Counted from the stretch's first letter, positions 1 to 11,113 are shown. The stretch: 40,664 bases of DNA from Seison nebaliae (GCA_023231475.1 JALJEE010001049.1:1-40664); one strand, 5' to 3'. Program-made: numbers and translations. The notes: generated by a model not told the origin, from the sequence alone.

Positions 1-24
1 GTTCAAGAGGTATTTACCGGTGTA

Positions 25-480
25 GGGTGCCATGGCTGTTACTTCCATTTATGCCAGTCAATTATTCGGAAAGTGGCTTTACATGGTTTAAAAGTTAAAT
101 ATTCGACCGACAAAGATTTTAAGTTTGAAGTTAAAAAACTAATGTTTTTATCTTAAGTCCCGATCGAACATGTTGTCGTTATTTTTGAAGAAATAAGAAA
201 ATCGATTTCCGCGGAGGCCCACATTATATACGATTATTTTGACGAAACCTATGTTGGAGCTTCATTTCTATGAAGCAATATTTCCACCTATTTTATGGAA
301 CAATAAGGATAAGTTAGTTCATTTGGTGAAGCCCCGACCAGCCGATATCCAGCTGGTCCGCGAAATAAGGGCAATCGTGAAAAAACAGAAAAAGGAGGCG
401 AAGGAGCAAATGGCGGAGAACGATAAGCCCCCGCAAGGCGCTGAATCGGCAACGTTTGTTAGCTTGAAGAAGTGGTAAAA
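25..480 (+). mobile_element. Mutator-like (MULE) transposase remnant, left edge of window
   Basis: Translated in the frame starting at 25, the stretch reads GCHGCYFHLCQSIIRKVALH, followed by an LKVKY segment, a stop near 154, and then EHVVVIFEEIRK and YDYFDETYVG. From about 260 the similarity continues in another frame as FPPILWNNKD. The order GC-x-FH-x-Q-x(4)-K, then a helix with V-x(3)-FEE, then DYF(E/D)xTY(I/V)G, then FP-x(2)-LWN matches, from memory, the C-terminal part of MULE transposases found in arthropods. At least two stops and one frame change show it is dead. The catalytic DDE core would lie left of the window. Known: MULEs make 8-11 bp target duplications. Inference: this is an old copy of the family that could have mobilised the 275-bp MITE at 30546-30820. 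Confidence 0.55.
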
Positions 481-518
481 GCTTCTTGTTAGCGACTTGT
501 TAGCTTGAAGGCAGAAAA

Positions 519-615
519 ACTGTATTGAACTCGAACAAATTAAGGCAGAAATTACTAATTTCTCGAACAAACTTATTACTAATTTCTGCCTTAATTTGTT
601 CGAGTTCAATACAGT
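519..615. repeat. Long near-perfect inverted repeat (hairpin)
   Basis: The left arm 519-559 and right arm 575-615 are reverse complements over 41 positions with one mismatch at 555/579. The outer 36 bp (519-554 and 580-615) match exactly. The spacer is about 15 nt. It lies 40 bp beyond the end of the transposase-like reading frame, so it may be the folded terminal repeat of that element, a separate foldback element, or an assembly artefact at a repeat end. Confidence 0.85.
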
Positions 616-2258
616 AGTATAAAGAACATTTTCTATAATTTATTTTTTAATTTTAAATAAAGAAATTTTGAAAAAACTTTTTTTTCAAATTTAATTTTTA
701 AACTCAAATTTTTTAACAATTGATTTAAAAGACATTAAAATGACAAATAGAAAAGTTATAAATTACAAGAGTAGAGAAGCAGAATGTATAATAAAAAAAT
801 TATAGGAATAATGAGAAATCTAATGATTTCGTTCCAAACAATTTACCATAATATAGCCTATGGAATTGCTGACTTTCAATTCCCTTTGGTAATACTGATT
901 GAGAACCACATTGGTTAATAATTCTTTTTCGTTCTCATTCAGATTATATCTTCTAAACCGTATTTTAATTTACATTTTTGGTATTGATGCAAATTGAGGG
1001 GTATTACGATCGTATGTTCTCCATCCTGAACTAATGATATGTCTTGTCAACATCATTAGTACTTCCATTTTACATACGGACCATTTGTCTGAAAAAATGA
1101 GAAAAGTATGTAGATAATGTATAAAAGATTAGGGCAAACTTTACTTCAGGTACATATTCCCTATCCAGCAATTCCCGAACATTTATGAATCACCAGATAT
1201 CATACACGTCATTTTTAATTTGGGATAGAACTAACTTGTAAGTTCTATCCCAATTGAATTAAAAATTAAACTTAAATGGATTACAATGAATGAGAAATAT
1301 AAAATGCGCCATAAATATAGTGGCAAAAAACTATTGACATAGATAGAAAATTGTCTAAACGTTATTATGGAAAAATCTGTTAATTTTGGTCATAATTCAT
1401 TTATCGTTCCCTTTTAAATTTTAGGTTTATAAAAGATTATATGTTTCTTAATTGTGATTAATTTCTTTCAGCTTTCTTTTTATAATGATTTTTGTTCATA
1501 ATATTGTGGATCCATGTCTTTATTAAGATTGTTTCTATCAAAATCTTAGAGGATTGAGTCGGAGATACGAATGAAAGAAGGTCGCACGTTCCACGCATAT
1601 TTGCGAAATAACTTACTCTGCACCTCGATAGAGTCATATTTGGGCGTGCGTAACACAGTGGGGTTAGTTTTCGATAGCAACTTTTTGCTGCAACTTTTTT
1701 GTTATTTAAAATTCGATAAAAATGAATTCATATTATGAAAGTACGTATTTTTTTAAACCTATAATACTATTTTAAAAAAATTTACATATTAGGAAAATGA
1801 TATATGGCTAATAAAAAGAAGCTTGCTACGAAGTGTCTCATTTTGCCCCACAAGACGATAACTTAATTTGACAGTCAACTGTTGTATGAAAGTAATTTTT
1901 CTCGATCTCCAATTGAATCACAAACAAAAAATGTTACTGTATTGTTTGATGGACGTTGAATTGATTAGTAAACCACTTGAATTGTCTATTTTATTACATG
2001 CGTTTAATAGTAGAGCGTTACATATTTAAAAGTTTCCGTTTCCTTTGGAATTATTTGTTGGTTTGGTGAAGGAATTAGTGTAATAAGTGATAAAAAGAAA
2101 AGGAGAATAATTATAAGAAAGAATTTATTAAATATGATTAATAAATAATTAAGTCGAGGATTAATAGATTAATTATTAAATAAATAGTAGAATTATCCGG
2201 GAACAATTGAACCATTTACATATCGAATCAGAAGATTTTCGATTAGCCATTCCAACAA
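616..2258. other. Intergenic stretch without a recognised gene
   Basis: About 1.6 kb of AT-rich DNA without a credible reading frame. The only clear structure is a 13-bp inverted repeat at 1220-1232 and 1241-1253 with an 8-nt loop. A slightly GC-richer block at 1545-1680 has no identity I can give. Confidence 0.6.
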
Positions 2259-3149
2259 TTATTTCTTTTGGGAAGCATTGTAGTATTTCTCTTGGGAACC
2301 ATTGAAGTATTTCTCTTGGGAAGCACTGAAGTATTTCTCTTGCAATTGTTTGCTCACCCATTTCTCGTAACATTTTCGTTTTTGTTTGAAATTTGTCATT
2401 CGTTGTCTGGCTGCAACTATCATTTTATCCATATCATTCATCATGGCTTCTGGACTCATGGTGGACATCAATTGTATCTTGGCGTTCATTATTCCATAAT
2501 AATCAACAAGTCCTCTCATAATACTCTCGGTCATATAAATCATTTTCTGATCTCTAAGTTCGGGAGATTTCTTTGTGTTCTCCATTCCGAATTCTGCCAA
2601 GTCTGAAAAGATATCGTTTATTGCAACGTTATTCTTCTTTATTTGATTCTCGATTTTCTCTCGTTTCACCAAATAAGACGTATCCGTTCCCTTTGGGTAA
2701 TTAGTCGGTACTTTTTTGATAGATTCCGATAATGGTTGTTTTATTTTTTGAAGTTGGTTAGTAAATATTTGTTGTTGTTGTGAATTGTTCATTCCTGGTA
2801 CTGTGGAAGGTGCGAATAGTGGATGGGAACAATTATATTGATTTCTCCCATATCTGTTCAATTCCATTTTGTTATATTTGAACGTCTTTTTCTCATACAA
2901 ATAAACTTTAAATTCGGTCGACATATCGGTATCGGACACCATCTTCCAATCCTCATATTGATAACCATTAATTTCCTCAATATCGTACTTGTTACTTTCA
3001 AATACCATTTCCATCAACGAGTGCAACTTGTCGTAAGTCATTCGGCACTTATTAGATAGTGGAATACTGATTATTGACTCTTGGTATTCCCAAGAGGTAT
3101 TAGGAGTGGCCGGCATATAGAAAATAACTTTCACCATTGTGACATCCAT
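2259..3149 (-). CDS. Unknown 296-residue protein with 8-residue C-terminal repeats
   Basis: A single uninterrupted frame starts with MDVTMVKVIFYMP and ends in TAA at 2259-2261. I do not recognise it. Residues 1-90 look like a compact alpha/beta domain, with alternating hydrophobic strands, an acidic YEDWKMVSDTDM loop and a closing strand FKVYLYEK, loosely like a PB1 or ubiquitin-like fold. Residues 90-160 are polar and Gln-rich. Residues 160-270 are helical and charged, with a Met-rich segment. The tail holds three 8-residue repeats (QEKYFSAS, QEKYFNGS, QEKYYNAS) and then QKK. No signal peptide or membrane segment is seen. The start is the first Met. It shares a 419-bp intergenic stretch with TBL2, transcribed the opposite way. 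Codon use resembles the neighbouring genes, so it is probably a real host gene. Confidence 0.6.
   Translation of the reverse strand: MDVTMVKVIFYMPATPNTSWEYQESIISIPLSNKCRMTYDKLHSLMEMVFESNKYDIEEINGYQYEDWKMVSDTDMSTEFKVYLYEKKTFKYNKMELNRYGRNQYNCSHPLFAPSTVPGMNNSQQQQIFTNQLQKIKQPLSESIKKVPTNYPKGTDTSYLVKREKIENQIKKNNVAINDIFSDLAEFGMENTKKSPELRDQKMIYMTESIMRGLVDYYGIMNAKIQLMSTMSPEAMMNDMDKMIVAARQRMTNFKQKRKCYEKWVSKQLQEKYFSASQEKYFNGSQEKYYNASQKK
2271..2344 (-). repeat. 24-bp coding minisatellite (3 copies)
   Basis: On the plus strand the unit AGTATTTCTCTTGGGAA is followed by seven partly variable bases. It occurs three times with a 24-bp period and encodes the QEKY(F/Y)xxS tail of the unknown protein. The period is a multiple of three, so copy-number change keeps the frame. 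Confidence 0.8.
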
Positions 3150-3568
3150 AACTAATTGACGAGTTTGATTATTTGGAGAAGAAATAAATTTAGAAAAGTT
3201 TTTAGTGAAGAAATGTGGATGATCCCTAAATATTTATAGACTTCTAAATAAGAAATTAAATGTAAATTCCTTTTCAATTTCTTCTTCTTGTGCACAGTCG
3301 AATATTTTTCATTCTTCACATTTACTGTACAAATGAATTGTACTGTCAAATTCAATATTTTTATTCGAGAGAACTTTCGAGAATAACAAATCGAAAACTC
3401 GAAAAATTCTCTATTTCTAAACGTGGAATGAGAGTTAAATGTTTTTAATTTGAACATGTGGGAAAATGTAAAGAACGTTAACATGGGTAGATTTGTAGGA
3501 AGAAGAGAATATGGTGAAATCATGATTAACTGTCAAGATATGAAGATTGAGCTCACAACGAGAGAAAG
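3150..3568. promoter_or_regulatory. Shared divergent intergenic region
   Basis: These 419 bp separate the start codons of the unknown minus-strand gene and TBL2, so both promoters must lie here or inside the leaders. I see no convincing TATA box or other named element. The assignment rests on gene orientation only. Confidence 0.4.
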
Positions 3569-5295
3569 ATGACGTTGACGTTTTACATTATTCTCCTTCT
3601 CACAATAGTCGTTGGTTATCTCGTCTATTTTGTGGTTAGTGTGTGGACGAAAGTAAAAGGACGTGATGATTCAGTTGATTCCATAACAGTCAGTGACGGA
3701 ACTGATGTTGGTGATGATGATGATGAGAAAAATGAGGAGAATGTGAAAACTTTCTATAATTTGGGGAAACATCCATGGTTCCATCGATCAATGAAAGGAC
3801 ATAGTCTTACCATTAACCATATCAAAGTTGATGGCAATCGAATGGTTACATGTAGTTCCGAAGGTCGAGTCATCATTTGGGATCTCAAACAATTCTTTAA
3901 CGATAAAGTCAAGTTAATATTCTCAACGAAAAATATCTTCTCAATTATTTTCGAAGAAATCAGATTTTCAAATTTAATTTTGATATATCCAAAATCGACA
4001 TAAATTGGCGACGAAAGTTATTTCTTTAAATTAATCAATATCAATTAACACTATTTCAATTCATTCTCGTTAGATTATTGTACGTTTGTGATAATGATAA
4101 GAATTGTGTTCGAGAAATTGAAATCGATTTAAAGAAGAATGAGACAAAACGTGGAGATAGTAATTTAATTTTAAAAAGAGAGGAAGAATATCGAGAAGTT
4201 TCTCTCAATTTTTTGTTCTGGGGAAACTTTTAAAATTTTTTTTGAACAGCAACTAAATTTAGTTCAATCGATGAACGTGTCAACTTGTTGCAACGTCGTT
4301 TTGACAACGGATAATAATAATGGTCTCTACATTTATTCGTCGCCCAGTTCACCACCACAAACGGTGACGACCATGTTCAAGAAACAAAATTACGTTTCAT
4401 TATCGTCGTGTGGACAATATTTGGCGATTTGTGGCAATTTGAATACGACGAAAATTTGGCATCTCATGTCGAAGAAGAAGAAGAATATCGATATCTATTT
4501 CCCCGGACAAGATCACACATATGAAGGAATTGAATTAGCAATTACTGTTGTTGGTTAGTTTTTTCCAACATTTTTTTAAATTTATTTTCCAACATTTCTC
4601 AAGTTTTATTTATGTGAAATTTTTTAAAATAATTTAAAATTTCTTAAAAAGTTAAAATGAAAAAATTTTAATAATTTTAATCAAATTTCTTTTACTCTTC
4701 TTTAGGTGGTCATCAAATAGGTATTCGAGCGTGTCTTTTCAGTCGATCGATTCCACTTCATCTTCTCACTTTGGATGAAAGTGGAAAATTCTGCTATTGG
4801 AATTGTGACATCAATTGGAAACAGAAAGAAGACGCTCGTTTATTATCTAGCGGAATTATCGAAGAATTTCCTAAAGATACTTCAAATATCTCATTAGATA
4901 TGTCAAGAAAAGATGAGAGCTATTTAGTCGCTACCGACCATATCGTTTACATCATTCAACGTGCTACAAACCTCATTCTCCATCAATTTAAGACGACAAG
5001 TTCATTGAAACATTTATCTGATTTATCATCATTCTTTTATTTCATTCAGATTCCATCACTTCAATTCATTCCTCACTCACTACTTGTCATTTCTTCGTCG
5101 TGTCGGAGAATAAAGTTCATTGTTTTATGAATGTGGATGAAGCTAAGAAAGAATTGGCATCGTTGAAAATCGATTTCCATCGAAAAGAAGAATTTCAAAC
5201 TTTAACGTTCAAATTTCCATCATTTTCATCATTATATCTTCTTTTTCAGACGACAATTGGAAAGTTTGAAGAATTTGAAGAAAGAAGAAAACTGA
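3569..5295 (+). CDS. TBL2: TBL2-like ER membrane WD40 protein
   Basis: Seven exons close in frame: 3569-3907, 3964-4016, 4074-4197, 4250-4553, 4706-4999, 5050-5206 and 5250-5295, giving about 438 residues (human TBL2 has 447). An N-terminal membrane anchor (about residues 4-26) is followed by an acidic linker and a WD40 propeller. The alignment to TBL2, recalled from memory, runs end to end: GHSLTINHIKVDGNRMVTCS with IIWDLKQF, then SLSSCGQYLAICG with KIWHLM, then GHQIGIRACLFS with FCYWNCDINW, and a C-terminal helix RQLESLKNLKKEEN. Known family role: TBL2 is an ER-anchored protein linked to PERK and the unfolded-protein response. Introns are 56, 57, 52, 152, 50 and 43 nt. It is convergent with RNFT, with only 157 bp between the stop codons. 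Confidence 0.85.
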
Positions 5296-5452
5296 GAAGA
5301 AATCCATCACGATGAATATGATATCAAATTATTTTAATTTGAATAAACAGAAAATAATAAAATAAATTTTGAAAAAAAATGTAAAGGAAAAATTTGTTTT
5401 GTTTATTTCTTAGGAATTTCTAGTTCAATTTGGACGAGCGAAATATGAGTAT

Positions 5453-7173
5453 TCAGAAGAAATTCAACATCAACGAAACTGATGCTCCACTATTCACTTT
5501 CCATTTGTATAGAGTCTCTTTCTCCGACCAATAATAGAGTCTCAACAAAAAAGATGGAACGAGCAGTTTGAGTGATTTCGCTTGAGTTGATGTGGGAAGA
5601 ATCTTGGAGCGACATGTTGGACAAGATATTTCTTCGCCATCCACATTTGAACTGACATCGAGAACAAATGATTTCTGTCGATAATCGGAGAGACTTAACA
5701 CCCATGTCGTGAGACACAATTCACAGAAAACATGTTGACAATTGAGAAGGATTGGTGACTGATAAAATTTATCACAAATTTCACATTGAAATCGACCGAG
5801 ATAAAGTCGTCGGAAAAGTGATTTCTTCACTGATTTCTTCCTTTCTCTTCTCTCCATTTCATCTGATTTATATGTTGGATCATTTTCATTATTATTCTCC
5901 TTTTCCAATTTCACGTCAATAAATCGATCATTTGTTGAATCGTTGGAAGATCGTTTGCGGAATGTCGTTGCTGCCACTCTCTCCAACTCATTCAATCGAC
6001 GACTGATAATTCCATCAACCGTATTATTCTCATTCGTTAATTTCATGTTATTGTTGTTGTTAATGTTATAAACGATATCCGTTTCATTTAAAATAGCAGT
6101 GTTAATGAGAAGATTCATATCATTTCGATCTAAATCGAGATGTTCGAATCGATTCTCTATCGAATTTGACTGATTCGAATTAGAATTCATCATTGAATTT
6201 CTATATAAATCATCGAATGTCTCTTTTTTTCTGATCGTTTTCAAATGATCAATCGTTATCTCTTTCGATCGGATGTTATTGAGGAGTAATCTCGTTTGAA
6301 AAAATAATTTCCATTCCTCTTTCCATTTCATATAAATCTGAATGAATTTCAACATGAGATAACTGATAACGAATAAAGCGCAAGCAAATGAAGATAATCG
6401 ATGATCTTTCGTTTCGATGAAATAATAAATCCAAATTCTCATTGGAATTATCATCAAATATAAATGTAAGAAAATGTCCATTATCTGGAGGTAGAACCAC
6501 TAAAAAATGAAAGTTTAAACCGTTAATTGAATAATCGAGACTGAGAGAAAGAGAGAAACACAACTTTCTTCGCCCACGAATGAGTGGCGAGTAAATAAAG
6601 TGATTTGATTGATAAGATCATAAATTTCCCGCACATGTCAACAACAGCGACTAGAACCAGAATTTGGTCGATACGGGCCTCAGATGATCGAAATGGCAAA
6701 GAGAGTTGGAAAAAGTAAAATCTGAAAATAAATCATTTTTGTAATTCATTGAAATAAATAGACAAAAGAGAATTAACGCTCGATATATTTTATACTCTTT
6801 GTAGAGAATCATACAACAAATGGAACAGATGAAAGAGAAAATTCCCAGAAAGAAATAATGAACGACATGTAATTTCTCTAATCTCTAGAAATAGAAAAAG
6901 AAAATAAATTTGAAATTATTTCAAGAGAAATGAATAAACGATTAATATGAGTGATATACACATTCGTCGATTCAACCAGTACAATGTCCCAAATATAACT
7001 ATGAAACTGATGATAACTGAATGAGAATTAATTAAATTAAATGAATGAAAAATGGAACTTGTAAATGCTTCATATGTCAATCGACAGACGATTAAAATCA
7101 GAAAGATGATATGAAATAAATACATTCGATCAAATGATTCGATATTAGAAATTATTGAAGGAACGTTCATCAT
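5453..7173 (-). CDS. RNFT1: RNFT-type multi-pass RING E3 ubiquitin ligase
   Basis: Five exons close in frame: 7173-6940, 6884-6778, 6721-6565, 6499-5700 and 5651-5453, about 498 residues. Several membrane segments come first (LFHIIFLILIVCRL, VVHYFFLGIFSFICSIC, LVLVAVVDMCGKFMILSIK). Then WFYLQIMDIF...IIPMRIWIYYF matches the conserved RNFT segment that in human reads W(Y)MLLEEL...VPIPVWFRYL. A loop rich in Asn and Ser follows, then a C3HC4 RING: CEIC, NCQHVFCELC and CPTCR. Known role: RNFT proteins are ER-membrane ligases acting in ER-associated degradation. Between the third and fourth zinc pairs lies an in-frame 48-nt segment (5652-5699) with GT...AG ends. Removing it brings the RING spacing close to the family. 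RNFT1 and RNFT2 cannot be told apart here. Starting at 7173 fits the first membrane segment. Confidence 0.85.
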
Positions 7174-7490
7174 CTTTCTTCGATTGGAGACGACGGTGAA
7201 ATGGTCTGCTAAATGTTGGTGAAATGAAAGAATTTCATTAAAAGAAACGTGCTCTTTTATTCAAAAATTCTACGAAAGTCCAATAATCTTCTTATTATTT
7301 TTTATTCGATGTAAAAAATGAAAAGAAAAGAATTTCGTTCATTTAAATAATTTTCTTTTTCTAATCAAATGTGATGGAAGCGAAACATTTGAAAAGGTGG
7401 AAATGATTGATGGTAATTGAGAGATGATTTCCTGTTAACTTCATTCCTTAACAAGACGACAGTGAGAGACTTAGCTCGAAATGCACTATT
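7174..7490. other. Intergenic spacer between channel subunit and RNFT
   Basis: 317 bp, AT-rich, without a reading frame. It should contain the 3' end of the beta-subunit gene and the RNFT promoter. Nothing specific is visible. Confidence 0.5.
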
Positions 7491-8218
7491 TTAAACGTTC
7501 GCGTTTGAATATTGTTGATCTTTACCATTCACTGGTGGTATGTTAACTGGAGCATATTCTTTCTCCTTCGGCGCTTGTTCACGACATCCCATCATCATCA
7601 AAACAATACCACCAATTAATAAAATTGATGGGAAAAGAACTGTCGATATTAGAATGCCATAACTGAAATTGGTTTTCACCACAACATCCAACGGTGATAA
7701 TTCGACATAGTAGCAGGGATATGATTGACCGACCACTCCATATTTATTCTTCCAATTCTCAATATATTCCACATTCAATTCCGAACTCACTTCACAATAC
7801 TCGACGGAACACTTCGGAAAAATCGTTTTAGTTGAGACAGTTTATTTAAAAAATGAACTTTTTTTGTCTTTCTCAATTGATCGGACGATTCGTGAAGTTG
7901 AGAGGACTTCAATCCAATCACCGTTTCATAATCGACGTTCACTCGCAGACATGGATATTGTGACGGTTCACATAATGGTCTAATGCCGTCCTGATAATAG
8001 GCGTTACGACATTTAAAATCACAATAAATCCATTCGCGATCCATCGCTTGTTTGAGGCTTTTATGTGCATATTCCGATAGTCGAACGGTACAAGTCGTTT
8101 TAGTGAAGATTCGATCCATATAACTATGACGGAATACGACCACTCCTAATACAGGTAGAAGAATACATCCAGCGATTAGGAGAATCGATCCACTTATTAT
8201 ATAAAGACGACTCCACAT
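7491..8218 (-). CDS. Two-TM channel beta subunit (KCNMB / TipE type)
   Basis: Two exons (8218-7859 and 7811-7491), split by a 47-nt phase-0 intron, encode 226 residues. Layout: short cytoplasmic start, TM1 (LYIISGSILLIAGCILLPVL), a Cys-rich extracellular loop with about nine cysteines and an NFS sequon, TM2 (ISTVLFPSILLIGGIVLMMM) and a polar tail. The loop holds QYPCLRVNV, which I recall almost identically as QYPCLWVNV in vertebrate BK beta subunits. The loop also has a following CSVEYC and a YPCYYVELSP near TM2, as in KCNMB. Insect TipE/TEH proteins share the same plan, so the partner could be a Slo K+ channel or a voltage-gated Na+ channel. The gene lies 211 bp downstream of the LRR membrane gene in the same direction. 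Confidence 0.75.
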
Positions 8219-8429
8219 CGAACGGAAAGCAAATGAGATTTATTTATTTATTTATTATAATGATCTTTATAGAGTGATGATTGTGAAATAACGTTTATTA
8301 TGTGAGAAGAAATTGATAAAAAGACAAAGTATTTGTGGAGAGGAGACAGATGTAAAATATACAAAGTAAACAATTTTATTAGTTAAATTCTTATCAAAAA
8401 ATTTATCATTCAATTCATTTGTTTACTTT

Positions 8430-10590
8430 TCATCGGAAAATACGTTTCGTTGTGCTAACTGAGTGTCTGAATTTAGTTCCTTTCGGTTTCACATTTTCCT
8501 GCATGACTCGAGGTGATGGCACTTGTGTCGTCTGATCAATGAGTCGTTTGAGTAATCGGATCGACCGTTGAGTGTCACTGTATTGTGGATAGAAGAAAAC
8601 GAGCATGATGAATGTCAACATTCCCATGAAAAAGATAAGCCAAATAGTCGGTAGGAGAATTTCTGGTGATGTCACAATAAATGATGAATAGAAGAAATAA
8701 ATATGTTCCAATTCATATTTCACCGGGAAATGGAAGTGCATGTAAGCATTCGCTTCTAATGAGAATATGTGTTCTACCGTTATCGTATTATTCCACCATG
8801 CTATTCAATCAAATGACAACTAATATGAATAAATCTGAGAAAAAAATGGTAAAATTAACTTGGCGATTCCGGACATACTTCGGTGGAGTTGTGAACATAG
8901 CCAATCGTCGATGGGAAACAACGAAACTTATTAAACATGATGTGGAGATTGGGTAAATGGGGATCGTAGCAAATTGTTTTACTACTACAAAAACTTACTA
9001 GAAGAAAAAAAAATGGTGGCAGGAGATTTGGGAAAGAAACTAAACAGATATCGACTAAGAAAGCCGATCGGTCGTTATGTCCACAAAGGAAAGAAGAGAA
9101 TTTGGGAGTATGTTGAATCCAATCGAGATTACACGCACACAATACTTGATCGTGATCGAATATGACACGTGAGACATGTTGGAACAAAGGCGACCAGAAC
9201 TGCTCGAACAGAATTTGAATTTAATTAATTAGAAATTAATTTGGGAAACTTTGGGCGCTAAAGTTTTTATTCGATATGAACCGCGCAGATCGATCTGACT
9301 AAGAAATTTCAATTCGTTCAACGACTCGGGTAGATAACTTAATTTGGTGGATGAGATTTTGATGGAATGTAAATTGGTGATGATTTCGAAGACTCCATGT
9401 TCGATCCATTCCAATGTATCGGAAATAATTTCCAGAACTCTCAAATTCATTCTTGGACATGCAATATTATTCAAATTTTTCAATAGAATTCTCAATTTCA
9501 ATTTATGAGAGGGAAATAATCTTTCTAGAAATGAAAATTATTCCTCTGGAAATTTATCTGAAGGAATTCAAACCATAATTTCTCGTTCTCTCGTCTTTGA
9601 TGACTGTGCTGAGTCGGTGGTGGAGGTATGAGACTCGACAAACGAAAGTCCATCGATTCAAACATTTCACTCCTAATCCAGTCAACTTGACAACTTCGAC
9701 TGAAGGTAAATCGCCAAATAAAGTTGACGCTAATTGTCCTCGTTGTTGAACTCGATGTAATTGAATGAACATGACATTGGGAAAGAATATCGGGAATAAA
9801 TAAGAAGGGAATTGTTGTAAAGCAGCTGATCCTGATATCTTCACTTTCTTCACGAAAACATTCCGATATAATTCAATTTCTGACGGTAATTGAATTCCAT
9901 CCGCATAATGGATGAGAACGGCCAAACTTTTCTGAACAATGGCCGCCGTGTCTAACGACCATAACGCCAAATTATCATCCCAATAACGATCTTTAGGCAT
10001 TACTTTCGAAATATCGGAATTCCTTATATCCACCGATTCCACATTCAAGAAATCGAAACAATACACTCCACGATACCGATTATGTGATAATCGGAAACTA
10101 TCCCATGGCATTTCTCCATTAATCTTCAACTTCTCACAATGTTCCTTCTTTACCAATTCATTTCTCTTTTCTAAATCCCAAAAATATTTCTCAAATTAGA
10201 AAATCTCAATTTTTTTTAATTTCTTCAATTGAAAATTCGATTAAATTAATTTTATTCCTAACTAAAATTTCCGATAATTCCCAAAAAAATTCAAAAGTGA
10301 AATTTTGGAAGAATTTTCAAATAAATTTTTGATAATTTTCATGATGATTAAGATTTATTAAATTAGAGTCAATAATTTAGAAAGATGGAACAATTCAAAA
10401 AAAAAAAAGAAATAACTGAAAAAGAAAAAACTTAAAAAATAAATTTAATTAGTAACCGAAACATGATTGACTGAAGAAAGAATAATTGTCATAAAATGGA
10501 AAAAACGAGAAAATGAATCGACGAACGATTACATAAGCAGTATTCGATGAAAATAGAAATCAGAAAAAAATATGAGTTAAACTGAAACAT
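8430..10590 (-). CDS. Single-pass LRR membrane protein with LRRCT cap
   Basis: Five exons join in frame: 10170-9574, 9524-9250, 9199-9046, 8997-8860 and 8800-8430, about 511 residues. Leucine-rich repeats run through exons 1-2 (for example LPSVEVVKLTGLGVKCLN, and LPESLNELKFLSQIDLRGS). Exon 3 is an LRR C-terminal cap: W-x(2)-L...FDHDQVLCACNLDWI with later cysteines. Exons 4-5 add a Cys-containing ectodomain with NST and NNT sequons. A membrane helix (ILLPTIWLIFFMGMLTFIML) and a 65-residue basic tail follow. The first listed exon begins with a phase-1 acceptor, so at least one exon is upstream. A signal-peptide-like exon starting MFQFNSYFFLISIFIEYCLC at 10590 is my candidate, but the link between them is not resolved. 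Likely a type I cell-surface adhesion or receptor protein; no specific orthologue recognised. Confidence 0.7.
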
Positions 10591-10674
10591 TTTTTCTTTG
10601 TTGAAGAGAATTGGAGATTTCCTTCGATTCTCTCATTCAATCAATTTTATCTTTTTCAATTTTGTTTCGATTGA

Positions 10675-11113
10675 CTATTCATGTACAATCGGTAGAATAA
10701 ACGAGCCAATTCGAATCCACTGCAACATTATTTTATTGAGATGATAATAAGATGAGAAATGTTCTAACGATAATCCAAAAACAATTCCAGCTGGCATCAA
10801 TTTTGCACTGTCCCAAAAGCGGAAGCCCATAATGGCGAATAGACCGAACGTGGAAACTGAAGAGAATTAACTTTTTTGAGAAATGGAAGAAGAAGTAACA
10901 TAATAATAATTGATAATCATTTTGATCATTTGCAAATTTATTGGCACCGACTAAAATGGCGGTGCCGAAAATGAGTCCACTAGCTAGGGAGATGACACTG
11001 CCTACAACAATTTAATTAAACTCTAATTACAATTAAATATAACGAGCTTTAAGGAATCCCAATCCGCCACCTAGAATGACACTAGTACCATAGAAAATGC
11101 TGAAGTAGTCCAT
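10675..11113 (-). CDS. TMEM14: TMEM14 family membrane protein
   Basis: Exons 11113-11044, 11001-10900 and 10856-10675 give 117 residues (human TMEM14C has 112). The sequence carries the family signatures GGGLGFLKARSVISLASGLI and MGFRFWDSAKLMPAG; the second corresponds to MGMRFYxSGKFMPAG. It has four hydrophobic segments. The introns, 42 and 43 nt, are among the shortest in the window. TMEM14C is known as an inner-mitochondrial protein needed for porphyrin transport in haem synthesis; other members sit in Golgi or ER. Which paralogue this is cannot be said. Met 11113 aligns with the start of the first membrane segment. A possible leader exon ending in GTAAGT lies near 11222. The stop is only 85 bp from the proposed start of the LRR gene. 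Confidence 0.88.

Noticed and set aside
5296-5315. Longer TBL2 C-terminus ending at 5315
   Set aside because: The unspliced frame reaches 5315, but splicing out 5207-5249 gives the conserved C-terminal helix and a stop at 5293-5295.
8430-9199. A second channel beta-subunit gene next to the first
   Set aside because: The exons have suitable cysteines and a membrane helix, but their phases join cleanly to the upstream LRR exons and exon 3 is an LRRCT cap. They belong to the LRR gene.
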